A DNA stretch of 64,000 nucleotides from Aquimarina sp. BL5 (GCF_003443675.1 NZ_CP031963.1:5804501-5868500); one strand, 5' to 3'; positions 8,247-17,292 are shown, numbered from the stretch's first letter. The notes: generated by a model not told the origin, from the sequence alone. Numbers and translations: made by a program.

Positions 8247-9308
8247 TCATATACTTTTTATCGTAGCTTTTTTTAACTCTAAACGTTCAACGTCACTTTC
8301 AACAAATACTTTTATATTACTATTATATTTGTCTACTTCAAAATTTAAAACAGCCTGTTTAACTTTAGGGTTTGCAAAGATTTTATCAAAAGTTTCATAC
8401 ATTTCCTTTTCATCAAAATATATTTTACTTCCAAATTCATTTTTATTATTATCTACCCAATAGAATCGTGTGTATTTTGGAACCGCAAAATCTTGAAAAG
8501 AGGTTAATGATGGATTTTTACTAAAAGTATAAATACGTTCACCATTAAAAAAATCAATAAGAATTTTTGTAGCTTCTGCTTGGCTTTTAAAATTGTATAC
8601 AGGCTTCCAAAAAAAACGTTTCCTATATAAATTCCAGATATCAGTTCTGATACCAACTTCGTTTAATTTTTGAAGTTTATCTTCTTTTAAACCGTTCATT
8701 CTCTTAGCAACATAAGTTTCTCGGTCTAAATTAGTATTTGGGACTAAATCATTGATTTTCATATCTGTTTCCTGGGCAACAAACTGCGCTATCTCCACAG
8801 TAGAACCAGAACCAAGCATCCATACAGAAACAATTCCTCCTGGGGCCAGACCTACAACTATCCTTGAATAGTTATCTTTTTTATTTCTACGATCTAAAAA
8901 TCCTTTTTCAAAAAGCTGACTCATTTTTTCTGAAGGTAAATCAAAGTCGCCACTATAAAACTTGTTTTCAGCATAAGAAATCCAAGTGATTTTTAATTTT
9001 TGTGGTATCGGCTTTAGTTCATCTCCGACAATATATGTGGATCCAATTTGCCCCCATCCGTTCTGAACAGTTCTACCTCCATTAGGTATCTCAATAGAAC
9101 TTCCATCTTTTGTAATCAAATATCCTTCGTGTATTCTAACAGGATAGATTTCGGGAGCACATTCTGTTGGTAACCAGTCGTATTTTTTTTCTTTTTGGGT
9201 ATTTGCCATTATTGATCCAGTTTCTTGTATACCTACTTTATCTGATTTTTTACAGGAACTCAAATAAGTTATAGATACAATTAAAAATAAAAGATATACT
9301 CTAGTCAT
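8247..9308 (-). CDS. DUF2931 lipoprotein, probable immunity to the DUF2235 lipase
   Basis: The signal peptide ends in the lipobox YLSSC, so the protein is anchored in the periplasm. The body carries features of DUF2931 lipoproteins: YPVRIHEGYL, a KITWISYAENKFYSG strand and VVGLAPGGIVSVWMLGSG. A C-terminal extension of about 150 residues (KRFFWKPVYNF onward) follows. The ATG overlaps the last 8 bases of the lipase gene, which implies translational coupling. Lipoproteins of this kind are found beside Tle1-type phospholipase effectors and neutralise them in the periplasm. Family assignment is moderately sure; the immunity role follows from the pairing. Confidence 0.7.
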   Translation of the reverse strand: MTRVYLLFLIVSITYLSSCKKSDKVGIQETGSIMANTQKEKKYDWLPTECAPEIYPVRIHEGYLITKDGSSIEIPNGGRTVQNGWGQIGSTYIVGDELKPIPQKLKITWISYAENKFYSGDFDLPSEKMSQLFEKGFLDRRNKKDNYSRIVVGLAPGGIVSVWMLGSGSTVEIAQFVAQETDMKINDLVPNTNLDRETYVAKRMNGLKEDKLQKLNEVGIRTDIWNLYRKRFFWKPVYNFKSQAEATKILIDFFNGERIYTFSKNPSLTSFQDFAVPKYTRFYWVDNNKNEFGSKIYFDEKEMYETFDKIFANPKVKQAVLNFEVDKYNSNIKVFVESDVERLELKKATIKSI

Positions 9309-10779
9309 TTAAATCTCCTTCTAAAGTTCCTCTAGTTCTTACGCCATTTTCTCTATTGGGTTTCATAGGAGGTAAAACTCCTAGAACCCGGTCATTATAG
9401 TGAGCAGAGAAGTGGAAATATTCATTACGTAATGCTTTTAACATTTCCTCATCGGTAGGATTATTGAAGCCAAGTTCATCATTTTGATCATTTACATATT
9501 GATCCAAACGTGTTTTTACTTCGGTAAGTTTCACTCTTTTTTCAGAGTCATCTATTATAGGATAATCGCTGACAATTAGGTCTTGATCATACTCCAGTTT
9601 TTTCTTTATGGAATATTCTACCATAATGTGCAGAGGGATGTAACTATATTCATTAGAGATTCCTGTTCTTTCAGCCTTTACCGTACCCCATACATCATCT
9701 ACCCAAATTTGAGGTGGTAAGTACCATCCTTGTTCAATAAGCCTAGTGCGTTCTTCTTCTAATGTGGGTAAATATCCTCCATAATCCAGAGTAACTTCTT
9801 CATTATAATCGTCGGTATATCCTCCACCAATATCTGAATGTACTCCTGGTAAATATTTTTCTTTTCCTCTGGCACTACCAATTTTAGTGAGCATAAAATT
9901 ACTTCTATGTTCGTCATTTGCTGCCAACTGAAATGTGAAACGAGCTTTTTTTATAGCATCCAAGTTGAGTTGTCTAACGTCATTTTGATGATATACTCCA
10001 AAAGATGCTACGGTATCATATAAACCGACAAACCTAGCTTGAGGTTTTAGCTTGATTTCGAGCCCATATTCTATTAGTTTTTCTCCTAGTACACCACCGT
10101 CTTCTTGATATAACTGTCCTGTATATTGGTATAGTCCATCCATTAAAATTTCTTTCTGATCTCCTTTCTTCTGATTGATCTCAAAAACAAAATTTCTTGC
10201 AGCTGCGGCTCCCCGGCTAAACCCATATGCATCAATATAAATACTATTTATTTTTTCAACCCCTAATGCATTAATTAATTTTGCGATTTCTTCACATCCT
10301 TTTTTTACTTTTCCTTTAACTCCAGTAGCGCCTTTCCCCATACTTTTCCCCCAGGTGCTATCACTTTCATGATCTTCAGTTCCAATACCTTCTATATATA
10401 CAGAGAGCTGATGTTTTTTTTCTTCACTAATCTTTTCGTAAGCTGGCTCCATGCGAGAGACATTGGACTCGTCATTATCATAACTTCCTGTTCTTTTGAT
10501 TCCTATCCAATTTGTATATCCATTTGCAGAATTTCTATCATAACTTTGACCATTGATCTTGTTATTGTATTCTAATCTGGCTCTTGTGTTAGCTCTATTG
10601 TTTAATGTTCCATCAAAAAACACACCTACTATAACATCTACAGAATCCTCTGGAGTTAATTCTTCATATTCAGCATTACCAACGTGAACGGGAGCAGTTT
10701 GTACATTTACTCCGCTGAGTACATTTCTACTAGTCTCTTGTGCTCCTGATGATGTTGCTGTTAATCCAATACTTCCCAT
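9301..10779 (-). CDS. DUF2235 alpha/beta-hydrolase T6SS lipase effector (Tle1-type)
   Basis: A 492-residue protein. The DUF2235 hallmarks are visible in order: VGVFFDGTLNNR (about residue 51), the nucleophile elbow YGFSRGAAAA (Ser188, GxSxG) and LPGVHSDIGGGYTDD (Asp316). The family includes the Tle1 phospholipase effectors, which attack the membrane lipids of target cells. There is no signal peptide, consistent with needle delivery. It lies 50 bases after vgrG and overlaps its predicted immunity gene, so VgrG itself is the likely carrier. The N-terminal 40 residues (GLTATSSGAQETSRN) look flexible and may be the docking tail. Confidence 0.85.
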   Translation of the reverse strand: MGSIGLTATSSGAQETSRNVLSGVNVQTAPVHVGNAEYEELTPEDSVDVIVGVFFDGTLNNRANTRARLEYNNKINGQSYDRNSANGYTNWIGIKRTGSYDNDESNVSRMEPAYEKISEEKKHQLSVYIEGIGTEDHESDSTWGKSMGKGATGVKGKVKKGCEEIAKLINALGVEKINSIYIDAYGFSRGAAAARNFVFEINQKKGDQKEILMDGLYQYTGQLYQEDGGVLGEKLIEYGLEIKLKPQARFVGLYDTVASFGVYHQNDVRQLNLDAIKKARFTFQLAANDEHRSNFMLTKIGSARGKEKYLPGVHSDIGGGYTDDYNEEVTLDYGGYLPTLEEERTRLIEQGWYLPPQIWVDDVWGTVKAERTGISNEYSYIPLHIMVEYSIKKKLEYDQDLIVSDYPIIDDSEKRVKLTEVKTRLDQYVNDQNDELGFNNPTDEEMLKALRNEYFHFSAHYNDRVLGVLPPMKPNRENGVRTRGTLEGDLND

Positions 10780-10829
10780 AAATCTTATTAATTATAGCAA
10801 AACTTTAAAAAATAACTTCCAAAATGAGA

Positions 10830-12614
10830 TTATTCTCCATACTCCACTGTTTCTGCACTTGCAATGGTAATTTTACCGCCTGCGTTCGTTTTAATTTCAC
10901 CACTCGCATCGGTGGTTATTTCCTGAGCTTCTTGTTTATACTCACTACTTATTACTTTAATGGTTTCACCAATTTGGCGATCCTCATTAGTAGCACTTAT
11001 AAAATAATCTTCAGAAATTGTTTCGCTTTTATTCTTGCCAACAGATATATCTAAATTTTCATCTACGTTTATCTGCATGTTTTTCGCGTTTAGCGTCATG
11101 TTTTCTCCTGCAGAAATGGTAATGTCATTATTGGCGGTATCTATATGTATGATATTTTGATTTTTATCCGTGATCATGATGAACTCTGAGCCATCTGCAT
11201 CATTTAATTCTACCGTATGACCGCTTCTTGTTCGTAAAGCTTTAACGTCATTATTCTGTGTATTCCAACCAGCAGGATTAGCTCCTCCAGTATATAATGT
11301 ACCTAGCACGTATGGTCTTTCTGCGTTACCTCCTTCAAAACCAATTAATACTTCTTCATCTACCTCAGGAATGAAATGAAACCCTTTTTCTCCACCTGCA
11401 TGAGGTGTTACAATTCTTAACCAAGGTGATAATTCACCATTTTGTTTTTGCCAAGGAAATTGTACACGAATTCTACCAATTCCGTCTGGATCACTATTTT
11501 CCTTTACAATTGCCACCTGGGTTTCACTTTTTGGAAACGCCATAAAATTGGTGTTTGGATACACATCCAAATCAGCAGTTACTCCTTCGAATTTATTTTG
11601 ATACCTTCCGTTCTCAGTATTGGTGTGTGTAACACTAGTGATTCTAAAACTTCCATAATCCGCGCCTTCTCCCTTAATGGTTACCACTTGCCCGATTTTT
11701 ACACCTGGGTTATCACTTGATCCTTTAAATACTACTTGCTTTATCTCTTCCGCTTTTTTCTGCTGCTCTACGTGTGTATCTAATCGTTGTTTTAGAGAAG
11801 GATCGTTATATGAATTTAAATATACATTCGTCTCATTTGGGAAGATTTCATCCCCTTTATTGCTAGTAAATCCGTTATATCCGTTTACTCCAGAGCTTAT
11901 CGTGCTAGTGGTTTTTTCATGTTGCCCATCAGTTAAGTAGTCATTGGTAAAGTATTTATAACTGTTAGATGAAGGTTTTAGATCCAACGAAAATTCCTGT
12001 AAATCATGACCGTATGTCAATGTAACCTCTTCTTGATCTTCAGGTTTTCCTAATACTAAAGCGCTTCCATCATAGTAAAACCATTCACTATATTGTGCTG
12101 CTAATCTACTGGTGTATTGAAAAGCACTTTCTTTATGCTGAACACTGTAATGGATATTATCAGAACCAGAAGGGTTAAAAATAGTTTCTAATTTAGATTG
12201 GTCGTATCCTTTAAAGGTTTCGTCTAAAATAGTTGCCAAATCCACGTCATTAAAAGAATTGTAGTGAGGTCCGTCATCTGCAATAATACTGCAGCTATGT
12301 GCTTTTATGGTAACCAAATCACCATTTTGCTGATGGAATCCCATAGTGCTATTTACAGAAGTAACGACACCTTTAAATTCGAATTCTCTATAACCGGATA
12401 GCGTACCTAATGATGATATTTGGACTGTGATAATTTGTCCAAGATAATTTTTGGTTTGAGATGCGATGTCTCCTGTAATATTCTCCAGAACATCCATTCT
12501 GCAGACTAACTCTAGTATATGGTGCGCATCAATTTCCTGATGTAGCATTAATCGTTTGTAAGCATTTATTGGTGATCCGCCAATAAATATTTGTGTAGTA
12601 GATTGTAATGCCAT
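10830..12614 (-). CDS. vgrG: VgrG spike protein
   Basis: A 594-residue trimeric T6SS spike. The first 350 or so residues are the gp27-like base. An OB-fold gp5-like domain follows (about 350-450; VAIVKENSDPDGIGRIRVQFPW, WLRIVTPHAGG, EEVLIGFEGGNAERPYVLGTLY, all typical of VgrG). A C-terminal beta-helix (about 460-594; HTVELNDADGSEFIMI, DNDITISAGENMTLNAKN) ends VEYGE, with no toxin extension. Cargo must therefore attach through PAAR or non-covalently. It is the first gene of the cargo cluster, with the lipase directly after it. A perfect hairpin repeat sits in its leader. Confidence 0.93.
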   Translation of the reverse strand: MALQSTTQIFIGGSPINAYKRLMLHQEIDAHHILELVCRMDVLENITGDIASQTKNYLGQIITVQISSLGTLSGYREFEFKGVVTSVNSTMGFHQQNGDLVTIKAHSCSIIADDGPHYNSFNDVDLATILDETFKGYDQSKLETIFNPSGSDNIHYSVQHKESAFQYTSRLAAQYSEWFYYDGSALVLGKPEDQEEVTLTYGHDLQEFSLDLKPSSNSYKYFTNDYLTDGQHEKTTSTISSGVNGYNGFTSNKGDEIFPNETNVYLNSYNDPSLKQRLDTHVEQQKKAEEIKQVVFKGSSDNPGVKIGQVVTIKGEGADYGSFRITSVTHTNTENGRYQNKFEGVTADLDVYPNTNFMAFPKSETQVAIVKENSDPDGIGRIRVQFPWQKQNGELSPWLRIVTPHAGGEKGFHFIPEVDEEVLIGFEGGNAERPYVLGTLYTGGANPAGWNTQNNDVKALRTRSGHTVELNDADGSEFIMITDKNQNIIHIDTANNDITISAGENMTLNAKNMQINVDENLDISVGKNKSETISEDYFISATNEDRQIGETIKVISSEYKQEAQEITTDASGEIKTNAGGKITIASAETVEYGE

Positions 12615-12637
12615 ACGTTTTTGTTTTTTAGTGATTC

Positions 12638-12662
12638 ATCAACTTATAGTATGTAAGTTGAT
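12638..12662. repeat. 9-bp inverted repeat in the vgrG leader
   Basis: ATCAACTTA (12638-12646) and TAAGTTGAT (12654-12662) are perfect inverted arms around a 7-base centre, about 24 bases upstream of the vgrG ATG. It could be an operator or an RNA hairpin near the ribosome entry site. No T-run follows on the minus strand, so a terminator is unlikely. Confidence 0.5.
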
Positions 12663-13021
12663 AATACCGTTTTACTAAGTTTTTATAAAGTTACTATTTT
12701 TAAATTAGAGCTTACTGGTTGTCGCTTTTTTTCATTAAAATAGTATATGCTTTTTGTTTATTCTTTGAAAAAGAAAGAGTTATAAGAGGTTCTTAGGTCG
12801 AAGGTGTTTTGTTCAAAACTTCTTTAACTCGTTATAATTTAATAGGAAAACACCTGTGTAAATAAAGGTGTCTTCCATTAAATTGATTTTTAGAGACTCA
12901 CTAAATACTTTGTGATTCGCAACTATTCATAAACCTTAAGGGCATTATGTTTTAGGCGAAGATATTTTGCTATTTCCACAACTCTTTTAGGTTTACCCTT
13001 ATAGTATTGAGATCTATAGGA
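12663..13021 (-). terminator. gap between vgrG and tssD2 with a hairpin at 12845-12876
   Basis: No gene is visible in this 360-base stretch. At 12845-12855 and 12866-12876, GGAAAACACCT and AGGTGTCTTCC pair with one mismatch around a 10-base loop. This lies about 145 bases past the stop of the leftward Hcp gene and may end its transcript; the following sequence is AT-rich rather than a clean U-run. The part nearer vgrG presumably holds the vgrG promoter, but I cannot point to a clear TAnnTTTG box. Confidence 0.45.
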
Positions 13022-13417
13022 TTATGCCTTAGAGGGCCAATTATTGGTAAACGTAGTTCCTTTAATTGTAATTTCTTTGGCAGAGAGTACTAGATGTATT
13101 TGCAAAGGTTTTGCACTTTCTGCATTAAAATGCTCTGTGTATTCAATGCAGTAGGCATCTTTAATCTCTACATTTTTAAGGCTAGACATATTATCTCTTC
13201 TAAAAAAGGTCATTTTACAATTTTTGGTAATCGATGGTGATATACACCAATCTAGATAATCTGTACTCGCTGTGGATTCTATAAGTAAACTAACTTGTCC
13301 TCCCTGTGGCTTTGCACAAGGTCTCCCTGTGTAATCTGTATCTTGTCTGAAGGTAAAAGAGCAATCCAAAATGTTTATCTCTTCCCCATCAAGATCTAAT
13401 TTTGCTAAAAATGACAT
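13022..13417 (-). CDS. tssD: second Hcp tube protein (TssD)
   Basis: A 131-residue Bacteroidota-type Hcp. The N-terminus MSFLAKLDLDGEEINILDCSF, the GRP motif after the first strands, FFRRDN and the KDAYCIEYTEHFNAES segment align position by position with the other copy at 13562-13948. Hcp hexamers stack to form the inner tube. This copy is diverged, with five Cys residues (LDCSF, GRPCAK, DWCISP, KNCKM, DAYCIE), against one in the other copy, so it may be a minor or cargo-specific tube subunit. It has its own flanking hairpins and is separated by 144 bases from the first copy. Confidence 0.85.
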   Translation of the reverse strand: MSFLAKLDLDGEEINILDCSFTFRQDTDYTGRPCAKPQGGQVSLLIESTASTDYLDWCISPSITKNCKMTFFRRDNMSSLKNVEIKDAYCIEYTEHFNAESAKPLQIHLVLSAKEITIKGTTFTNNWPSKA

Positions 13418-13509
13418 AAGTAATAATTTTAGTATTAATAACTACTTTATCAGTTCCATTATTGTTTACAAGAATGTAAAAAGAGGAAATGATGACTTAA
13501 GATAAGAAA

Positions 13510-13530
13510 GGGAGTGAAAAAACCACTCCC
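13510..13530 (-). terminator. intrinsic terminator after tssD1
   Basis: GGGAGTG (13510-13516) and CACTCCC (13524-13530) form a perfect 7-bp stem with a 7-base loop. On the minus strand it is followed by a T-rich run. It lies 30 bases after the first Hcp stop and probably makes that gene a separate abundant transcript, with some read-through to the second copy. Confidence 0.75.
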
Positions 13531-13561
13531 TTAACATAAATCTTATATAAAACGATATGGA

Positions 13562-13948
13562 TTATACCCACTCGTTTACATGCTCACCGTTTCCGATTCC
13601 TATTTCTCTTGCAGAAATAGTTAAGATTTCAACCATTGGATTTTTACCAGTAGCATCAAAATTTTCTTTGTATTTCACTGCATAAGCATCAGTAAACTTT
13701 AATTCTTTAGAAGTAGCTTCAGTATCTCTTTTTAAGAATACTACTGAACCACTTCTCATTTCAAAATTATTGAACATCCAATCAGATAAACTAGTATCTG
13801 AAGTAGACTCTACTTCAATAGTAATCATACCTCCTCTGGTTACAGAAGATGGACGACCTGTTGCGTCAGTTTCTTGAGATAAACCGTAATTACAGTTTAA
13901 TACGTTGTACTCATTTCCACCAACTTTTAATTTTGCTTTAAAAGACAT
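13562..13948 (-). CDS. tssD: main Hcp tube protein (TssD)
   Basis: A 128-residue Hcp: MSFKAKLKVGGNEYNVLNCNY, then ATGRPSSVTRGGMITIEVEST, LSDWMFNN, KRDTEATSKELKFTDAYAVKYKENFDATG and an ISAREIGIGNG ending. This is the Bacteroidota TssD fold of the secreted inner tube. The compact, highly typical sequence and the strong terminator immediately downstream suggest it is the main tube subunit, expressed at high level. It lies leftward of tssN across a terminator and so has its own promoter in 13950-14130; no perfect TAnnTTTG is seen there. Confidence 0.9.
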   Translation of the reverse strand: MSFKAKLKVGGNEYNVLNCNYGLSQETDATGRPSSVTRGGMITIEVESTSDTSLSDWMFNNFEMRSGSVVFLKRDTEATSKELKFTDAYAVKYKENFDATGKNPMVEILTISAREIGIGNGEHVNEWV

Positions 13949-14136
13949 AATAAATAATTTTTAAATTAATAATAATAATAAATAATAAACGTAACTTGTA
14001 CAGTGTAAAGATAGTAAAATATATTTAAGTCTAAATCACCCTTAGATTGTTAAAGGGTCTATAATCAGTAAATTAAGAAAGAAAAGGACTACACTGTTTT
14101 CAGGGAATTTGCACTTTATCGTGAAGTTTATCTAAT

Positions 14137-14175
14137 AAAAAAAAGATCTCAACGAACATTTTTAAGATCTTTTTT
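14137..14175 (-). terminator. bidirectional-looking terminator after tssN
   Basis: An A-run plus AGATCT (14137-14149) pairs with AGATCT plus a T-run (14165-14175). It lies 24 bases past the tssN stop and would end the NlpC/P60-tssG-tssN transcript. Confidence 0.7.
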
Positions 14176-14198
14176 AACAATATTTTAACAATATTTTT

Positions 14199-15074
14199 TT
14201 ATGCTCTCTTGCAAATGATTACATCATTTTCCTTTATGTTGTTTCCTTCAATCGTTCTGGTAAAGTCTACATGTGTTTGCATACCCATCCAGTTGGGTTT
14301 AGTATAAAAAATCCATCCATACGGATTGTTTTTATCATCCAAAAACTCAATTTCTCCTTCAGGGTGTCTGTCGTTATAATCATTAATAAAGAAGTAGAAA
14401 AGCTTGCCAAATTCCATCTTTTCAGGAGCCTTTAGTCTAAAATTACTTAACTCTTCGATGTTCTCTCCTTTATTGAATTCAAATGAGATAACTAAAGGAT
14501 TTATTAGTTCATCATCTTTAGGGTCTTTCATTTTCTTGTCAATAGGGTAGAACCACTTCTTAAATATAGGTACTGGAACAGAAACAGCAAATTCATATAG
14601 TTTAACAATCATTATGGGGATGAGGAAACAAATTGAAGATGCGGCAAATATATATTTGTATTCCGGTTTATAAATCCCAACTACAAATAGGAATGTAATA
14701 AGGCCAATAAATATGGTAATTATAGTGTATAAAAATTCAGGCCAGAAACGAGTAGGGTTGTCATCTAATAAATTAGGGAAAAATTTACGCATTGCTAGGA
14801 CATGTAATGAACCTAAGCATAAAAAGATAACTTGAAACCCAATAAAACTATTTAACGGAACATCATTAAGAACCTTCTCATTACTTAATAAAGCTGTAGC
14901 AGCGAATAATAAAAGGACTACTAGCATGTACAGGAAGAATTTCTTTTTATTTTTGACAAAAAGTTTCTTTAGCCCGGCAACAACCCCCATTAGTATAACG
15001 CTAACGGCTAATAGTATTATTCCCACCTTAAAAAAATCAGCATTTAGTGCTGCAGATTGTAATATCAAACTCAT
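14199..15074 (-). CDS. tssN: T6SSiii inner-membrane protein TssN
   Basis: A 291-residue protein with about six hydrophobic helices in residues 1-175 (DFFKVGIILLAVSVILM, FFLYMLVVLLLFAATALL, FIGFQVIFLCLGSLHVLA, FLYTIITIFIGLITFLF, YIFAASSICFLIPIMIV). A cytosolic C-terminal domain of about 110 residues follows (LVISFEFNKGENIEELSNFRLKAP, WIFYTKPNWMGMQTHVDFTRTI). This layout is that of TssN, a subtype iii membrane-complex component that, with TssO, TssP, TssQ and TssR, takes the place of TssJLM. The ATG overlaps the tssG stop by 4 bases (translational coupling). Confidence 0.88.
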   Translation of the reverse strand: MSLILQSAALNADFFKVGIILLAVSVILMGVVAGLKKLFVKNKKKFFLYMLVVLLLFAATALLSNEKVLNDVPLNSFIGFQVIFLCLGSLHVLAMRKFFPNLLDDNPTRFWPEFLYTIITIFIGLITFLFVVGIYKPEYKYIFAASSICFLIPIMIVKLYEFAVSVPVPIFKKWFYPIDKKMKDPKDDELINPLVISFEFNKGENIEELSNFRLKAPEKMEFGKLFYFFINDYNDRHPEGEIEFLDDKNNPYGWIFYTKPNWMGMQTHVDFTRTIEGNNIKENDVIICKRA

Positions 15075-15994
15075 ATCATAGTTGTTAGACCCATTCTGGG
15101 ACTGTTAGTCTCATGTAATACAAATGTTTCTTCTTTACTCGAATATGTTACATTAATTTTTGTATCTATTTCCATAGGGATAAAATAGTCACAAAAGATA
15201 GTAATAAATTTTTTAGTAGCACCACTCACTATGTATTTATCAATATTTTTTTCGTTGACAGGTCCTATAGTAATTTCCCAACAAGGATAGGATATAATTG
15301 TTTCCTTAAGCTCTAAAACAAGATCCACACCCAGTTGATGTTCCGTAGATACTTCGTGGATGTTTTTATCTACTGTCGCGTATTTTTTTTCAATCGTAAC
15401 TTTCTCTCCGATAATCTTTTCCAGACTTAAAGCTGTAAGTTCAATTTCACCGGATATTTTATGAACATATGGTAATAACTGTAATAATTTAATGCTATAG
15501 TCAGTAGGAATATCGGGGTCTAAATTCCAAAATTTCAAAAGAAAATCTGTCTTTAAATTGGCAAATTCATTAATTAATTTTCTTTCGCTTTTTTCTATAT
15601 TAACTTTTTGAGTAAAAAATTCATTTTCCAAAGGAGAGAAAAAGGATCGAGCGTCTTTTTCTTGCTTTTTTTGCTTTTGATGTAATTCGGTAAACGAAAT
15701 GTTGCTTTTGGCTTTAACAGGTTCGTGGAATAATCCTTCCGGTAGCGTATCATAAAGACTGTTTCTAGCTAGATTGAATTGTAACTTATCTGTATTTCCG
15801 GAATAGGAATCTACTTTAAAATCAATCACGTCCCGTCTATAGGATCTAGAAAAAGTACTTTTATTAAAAACGTCAATGTCCGTTAGATCTAAATCAGAAT
15901 TTTCTAAAATCTCAGTCACGAAAATTTCCGCTTTTAGATTTTGATATGTACTTATTAGCTCTTGATATACATCTTGTACCTGTTTGTCGCTCAT
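15071..15994 (-). CDS. tssG: T6SS baseplate protein TssG
   Basis: A 307-residue cytoplasmic protein. The segment NLARNSLYDTLPEGLFHEP (about residues 75-95) followed by a charged linker (KQKKQEKDARSFFSPLENEFF) is characteristic of TssG of Bacteroidota. The C-terminal half is beta-rich. TssG forms the baseplate wedge together with TssE, TssF and TssK, all encoded on the opposite strand across the divergent promoter region. It is the middle gene of a three-gene leftward unit. Assignment rests on the N-terminal motif, size and locus. Confidence 0.8.
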   Translation of the reverse strand: MSDKQVQDVYQELISTYQNLKAEIFVTEILENSDLDLTDIDVFNKSTFSRSYRRDVIDFKVDSYSGNTDKLQFNLARNSLYDTLPEGLFHEPVKAKSNISFTELHQKQKKQEKDARSFFSPLENEFFTQKVNIEKSERKLINEFANLKTDFLLKFWNLDPDIPTDYSIKLLQLLPYVHKISGEIELTALSLEKIIGEKVTIEKKYATVDKNIHEVSTEHQLGVDLVLELKETIISYPCWEITIGPVNEKNIDKYIVSGATKKFITIFCDYFIPMEIDTKINVTYSSKEETFVLHETNSPRMGLTTMI

Positions 15995-16026
15995 TCGTTT
16001 AGTTGGTATAAAGAATGTTACTTTTT

Positions 16027-16650
16027 TTAATTTTCGGTAGTATTGTTGCTAAATTTAGGTTTTTTTCCTCCAGCAACAAACATTCTTTTCCAAGGTTGTT
16101 TTGTTAAGTCGCTAATTTGCACACCATTTCCACCAGAATTCCCTCTTCTAGAGGTAGAGTGTACGAATCGATTATTACCAAGATAAAATCCTACGTGTGT
16201 AATTTCATTACGTTCTGATCCTTTATTATTAAAAAATATAAGATCCCCTTGTTTAAGATTATGTTGTCCTTTAAACTTATTGGTGTCTGGTGCGTCGAAC
16301 TGTTTTTGAGCGGTTCTTTCGATTAGATTTCCATAAACATCATGAAAAATATATTGAGTAAAATAAGAACAATCAATCCCTTGTTTAGTATTTCCACCAA
16401 GTTTATATGGAGCGTTCATCCAATCATCAATAAACTCAAATAAGGGAACATTGTTTATTTTTTTTGGAGGAATCCCAAGAATAGCTCCATATTTTTTTTG
16501 AATAGGTTGGATCGCATTTTGTTTTGCCAAAGCAATAGAATCTCTCCTAGCTTGGGCTAATGCTTCTTGTTCTGCTTTTTTAGAACCCCCACAACTCATT
16601 GCCCCAACAATGATAATAAATAAAAAGAAAGTTTTGTAAAGTGTGTTCAT
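16027..16650 (-). CDS. NlpC/P60 cell-wall peptidase lipoprotein
   Basis: A 207-residue protein with a lipoprotein signal (lipobox AMSC). The NlpC/P60 domain has its catalytic Cys94 in QGIDCSYFTQYIF and His152 in ITHVGFYLGNNRFVHST. Such enzymes cut peptide stems of peptidoglycan. As the first gene of the tssG-tssN unit it probably opens the wall locally for assembly of the secretion machine, rather than being a toxin (a lipoprotein would stay in the producer). It is too catalytic to be called TssQ. A TATATTTG box lies just upstream. Confidence 0.85.
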   Translation of the reverse strand: MNTLYKTFFLFIIIVGAMSCGGSKKAEQEALAQARRDSIALAKQNAIQPIQKKYGAILGIPPKKINNVPLFEFIDDWMNAPYKLGGNTKQGIDCSYFTQYIFHDVYGNLIERTAQKQFDAPDTNKFKGQHNLKQGDLIFFNNKGSERNEITHVGFYLGNNRFVHSTSRRGNSGGNGVQISDLTKQPWKRMFVAGGKKPKFSNNTTEN

Positions 16651-16669
16651 TTGAAAAATAAAATTTACA

Positions 16670-16677
16670 CAAATATA
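16670..16677 (-). promoter_or_regulatory. -7 box for the NlpC-tssG-tssN unit
   Basis: On the minus strand the sequence TATATTTG fits the Bacteroidota -7 consensus TAnnTTTG and lies 20 bases before the ATG of the NlpC/P60 gene. No good TTG is seen 17-23 bases further upstream. It sits in the 200-base divergent region between the two T6SS units. Confidence 0.55.
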
Positions 16678-16852
16678 AAAAACTTATAGTAATTTTCTAC
16701 TCTTCAGGTATTGATAACACTAAAATAAAATAAGAAAATAAAAGATTGTTATTTTTTTAGTTAGTTTATTGAATTATGAAGTGCTGATAAATAAAATGTT
16801 TATTAAATTGCATTTGCTAACGAAGTTTATTAAAGTACACAAATTATTATTT

Positions 16853-17284
16853 ATGATTACTTCTTATTATAAATTGCCTTTAAATACTTTTAAAATTATT
16901 AAGAATAAGGAAATTGATAATTGTGACCTTATACAATCTATTATTGGTTATATTCATTTGATTACAACATCATATTTTGGTGAATGTACTTTTGACGAGT
17001 CATTTGGGTGTTCTATCTGGAATGTGGATTTTGATAATCTAACAAGTACGAATAAATTGCGAAATACAATTTCTGAGTCTTTAGTTGAAAGTATTGTTTC
17101 TCAGGAAAAAAGACTTAAAAAAGTAACCGTAGATGTGGTTATAAAACAGGAGGAATTTAAAAATAGAGGAAGTTTAAATAGAATTAAGAAACGTGTAGAG
17201 ATAAAAGTGAATGGCATTGTTAGTAGAACTAATGAACAGTTCTCTTGCCTAGAAAGGTTTTATATAGCTCCACTTTCATTTTAA
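16853..17284 (+). CDS. tssE: T6SS baseplate protein TssE (gp25-like)
   Basis: The ATG at 16853 (MITSYYKLPLNTFKII) gives 143 residues, the usual size of TssE. An earlier in-frame ATG (16769) would add a hydrophobic leader not found in gp25-like proteins. The core matches the gp25/GPW fold: DLIQSIIGYIHLITTSYFGECTFDESFGCSIWNVDF, then RNTISESLVESIVSQEKRLKKVTVDV and RIKKRVEIKVNG. TssE helps to start sheath polymerisation on the baseplate. It is the first gene of the rightward unit; tssF starts 8 bases after its stop. Confidence 0.85.
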   Translation: MITSYYKLPLNTFKIIKNKEIDNCDLIQSIIGYIHLITTSYFGECTFDESFGCSIWNVDFDNLTSTNKLRNTISESLVESIVSQEKRLKKVTVDVVIKQEEFKNRGSLNRIKKRVEIKVNGIVSRTNEQFSCLERFYIAPLSF

Positions 17285-17292
17285 AAGGGTTT

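Noticed and set aside
16027..16650. NlpC/P60 lipoprotein as a secreted toxin or as TssQ
   Set aside because: The lipobox keeps it in the producer's envelope, so a toxin is unlikely. TssQ is not known to me as an NlpC/P60 enzyme, so I gave it no Tss name.
16769..16852. Upstream start for TssE
   Set aside because: It would add 28 mostly hydrophobic residues not present in gp25-like proteins.
17245..17292. Upstream start for TssF
   Set aside because: It lies inside tssE. The ATG at 17293, with AAAAGGG before it and the normal TssF N-terminus, is better.
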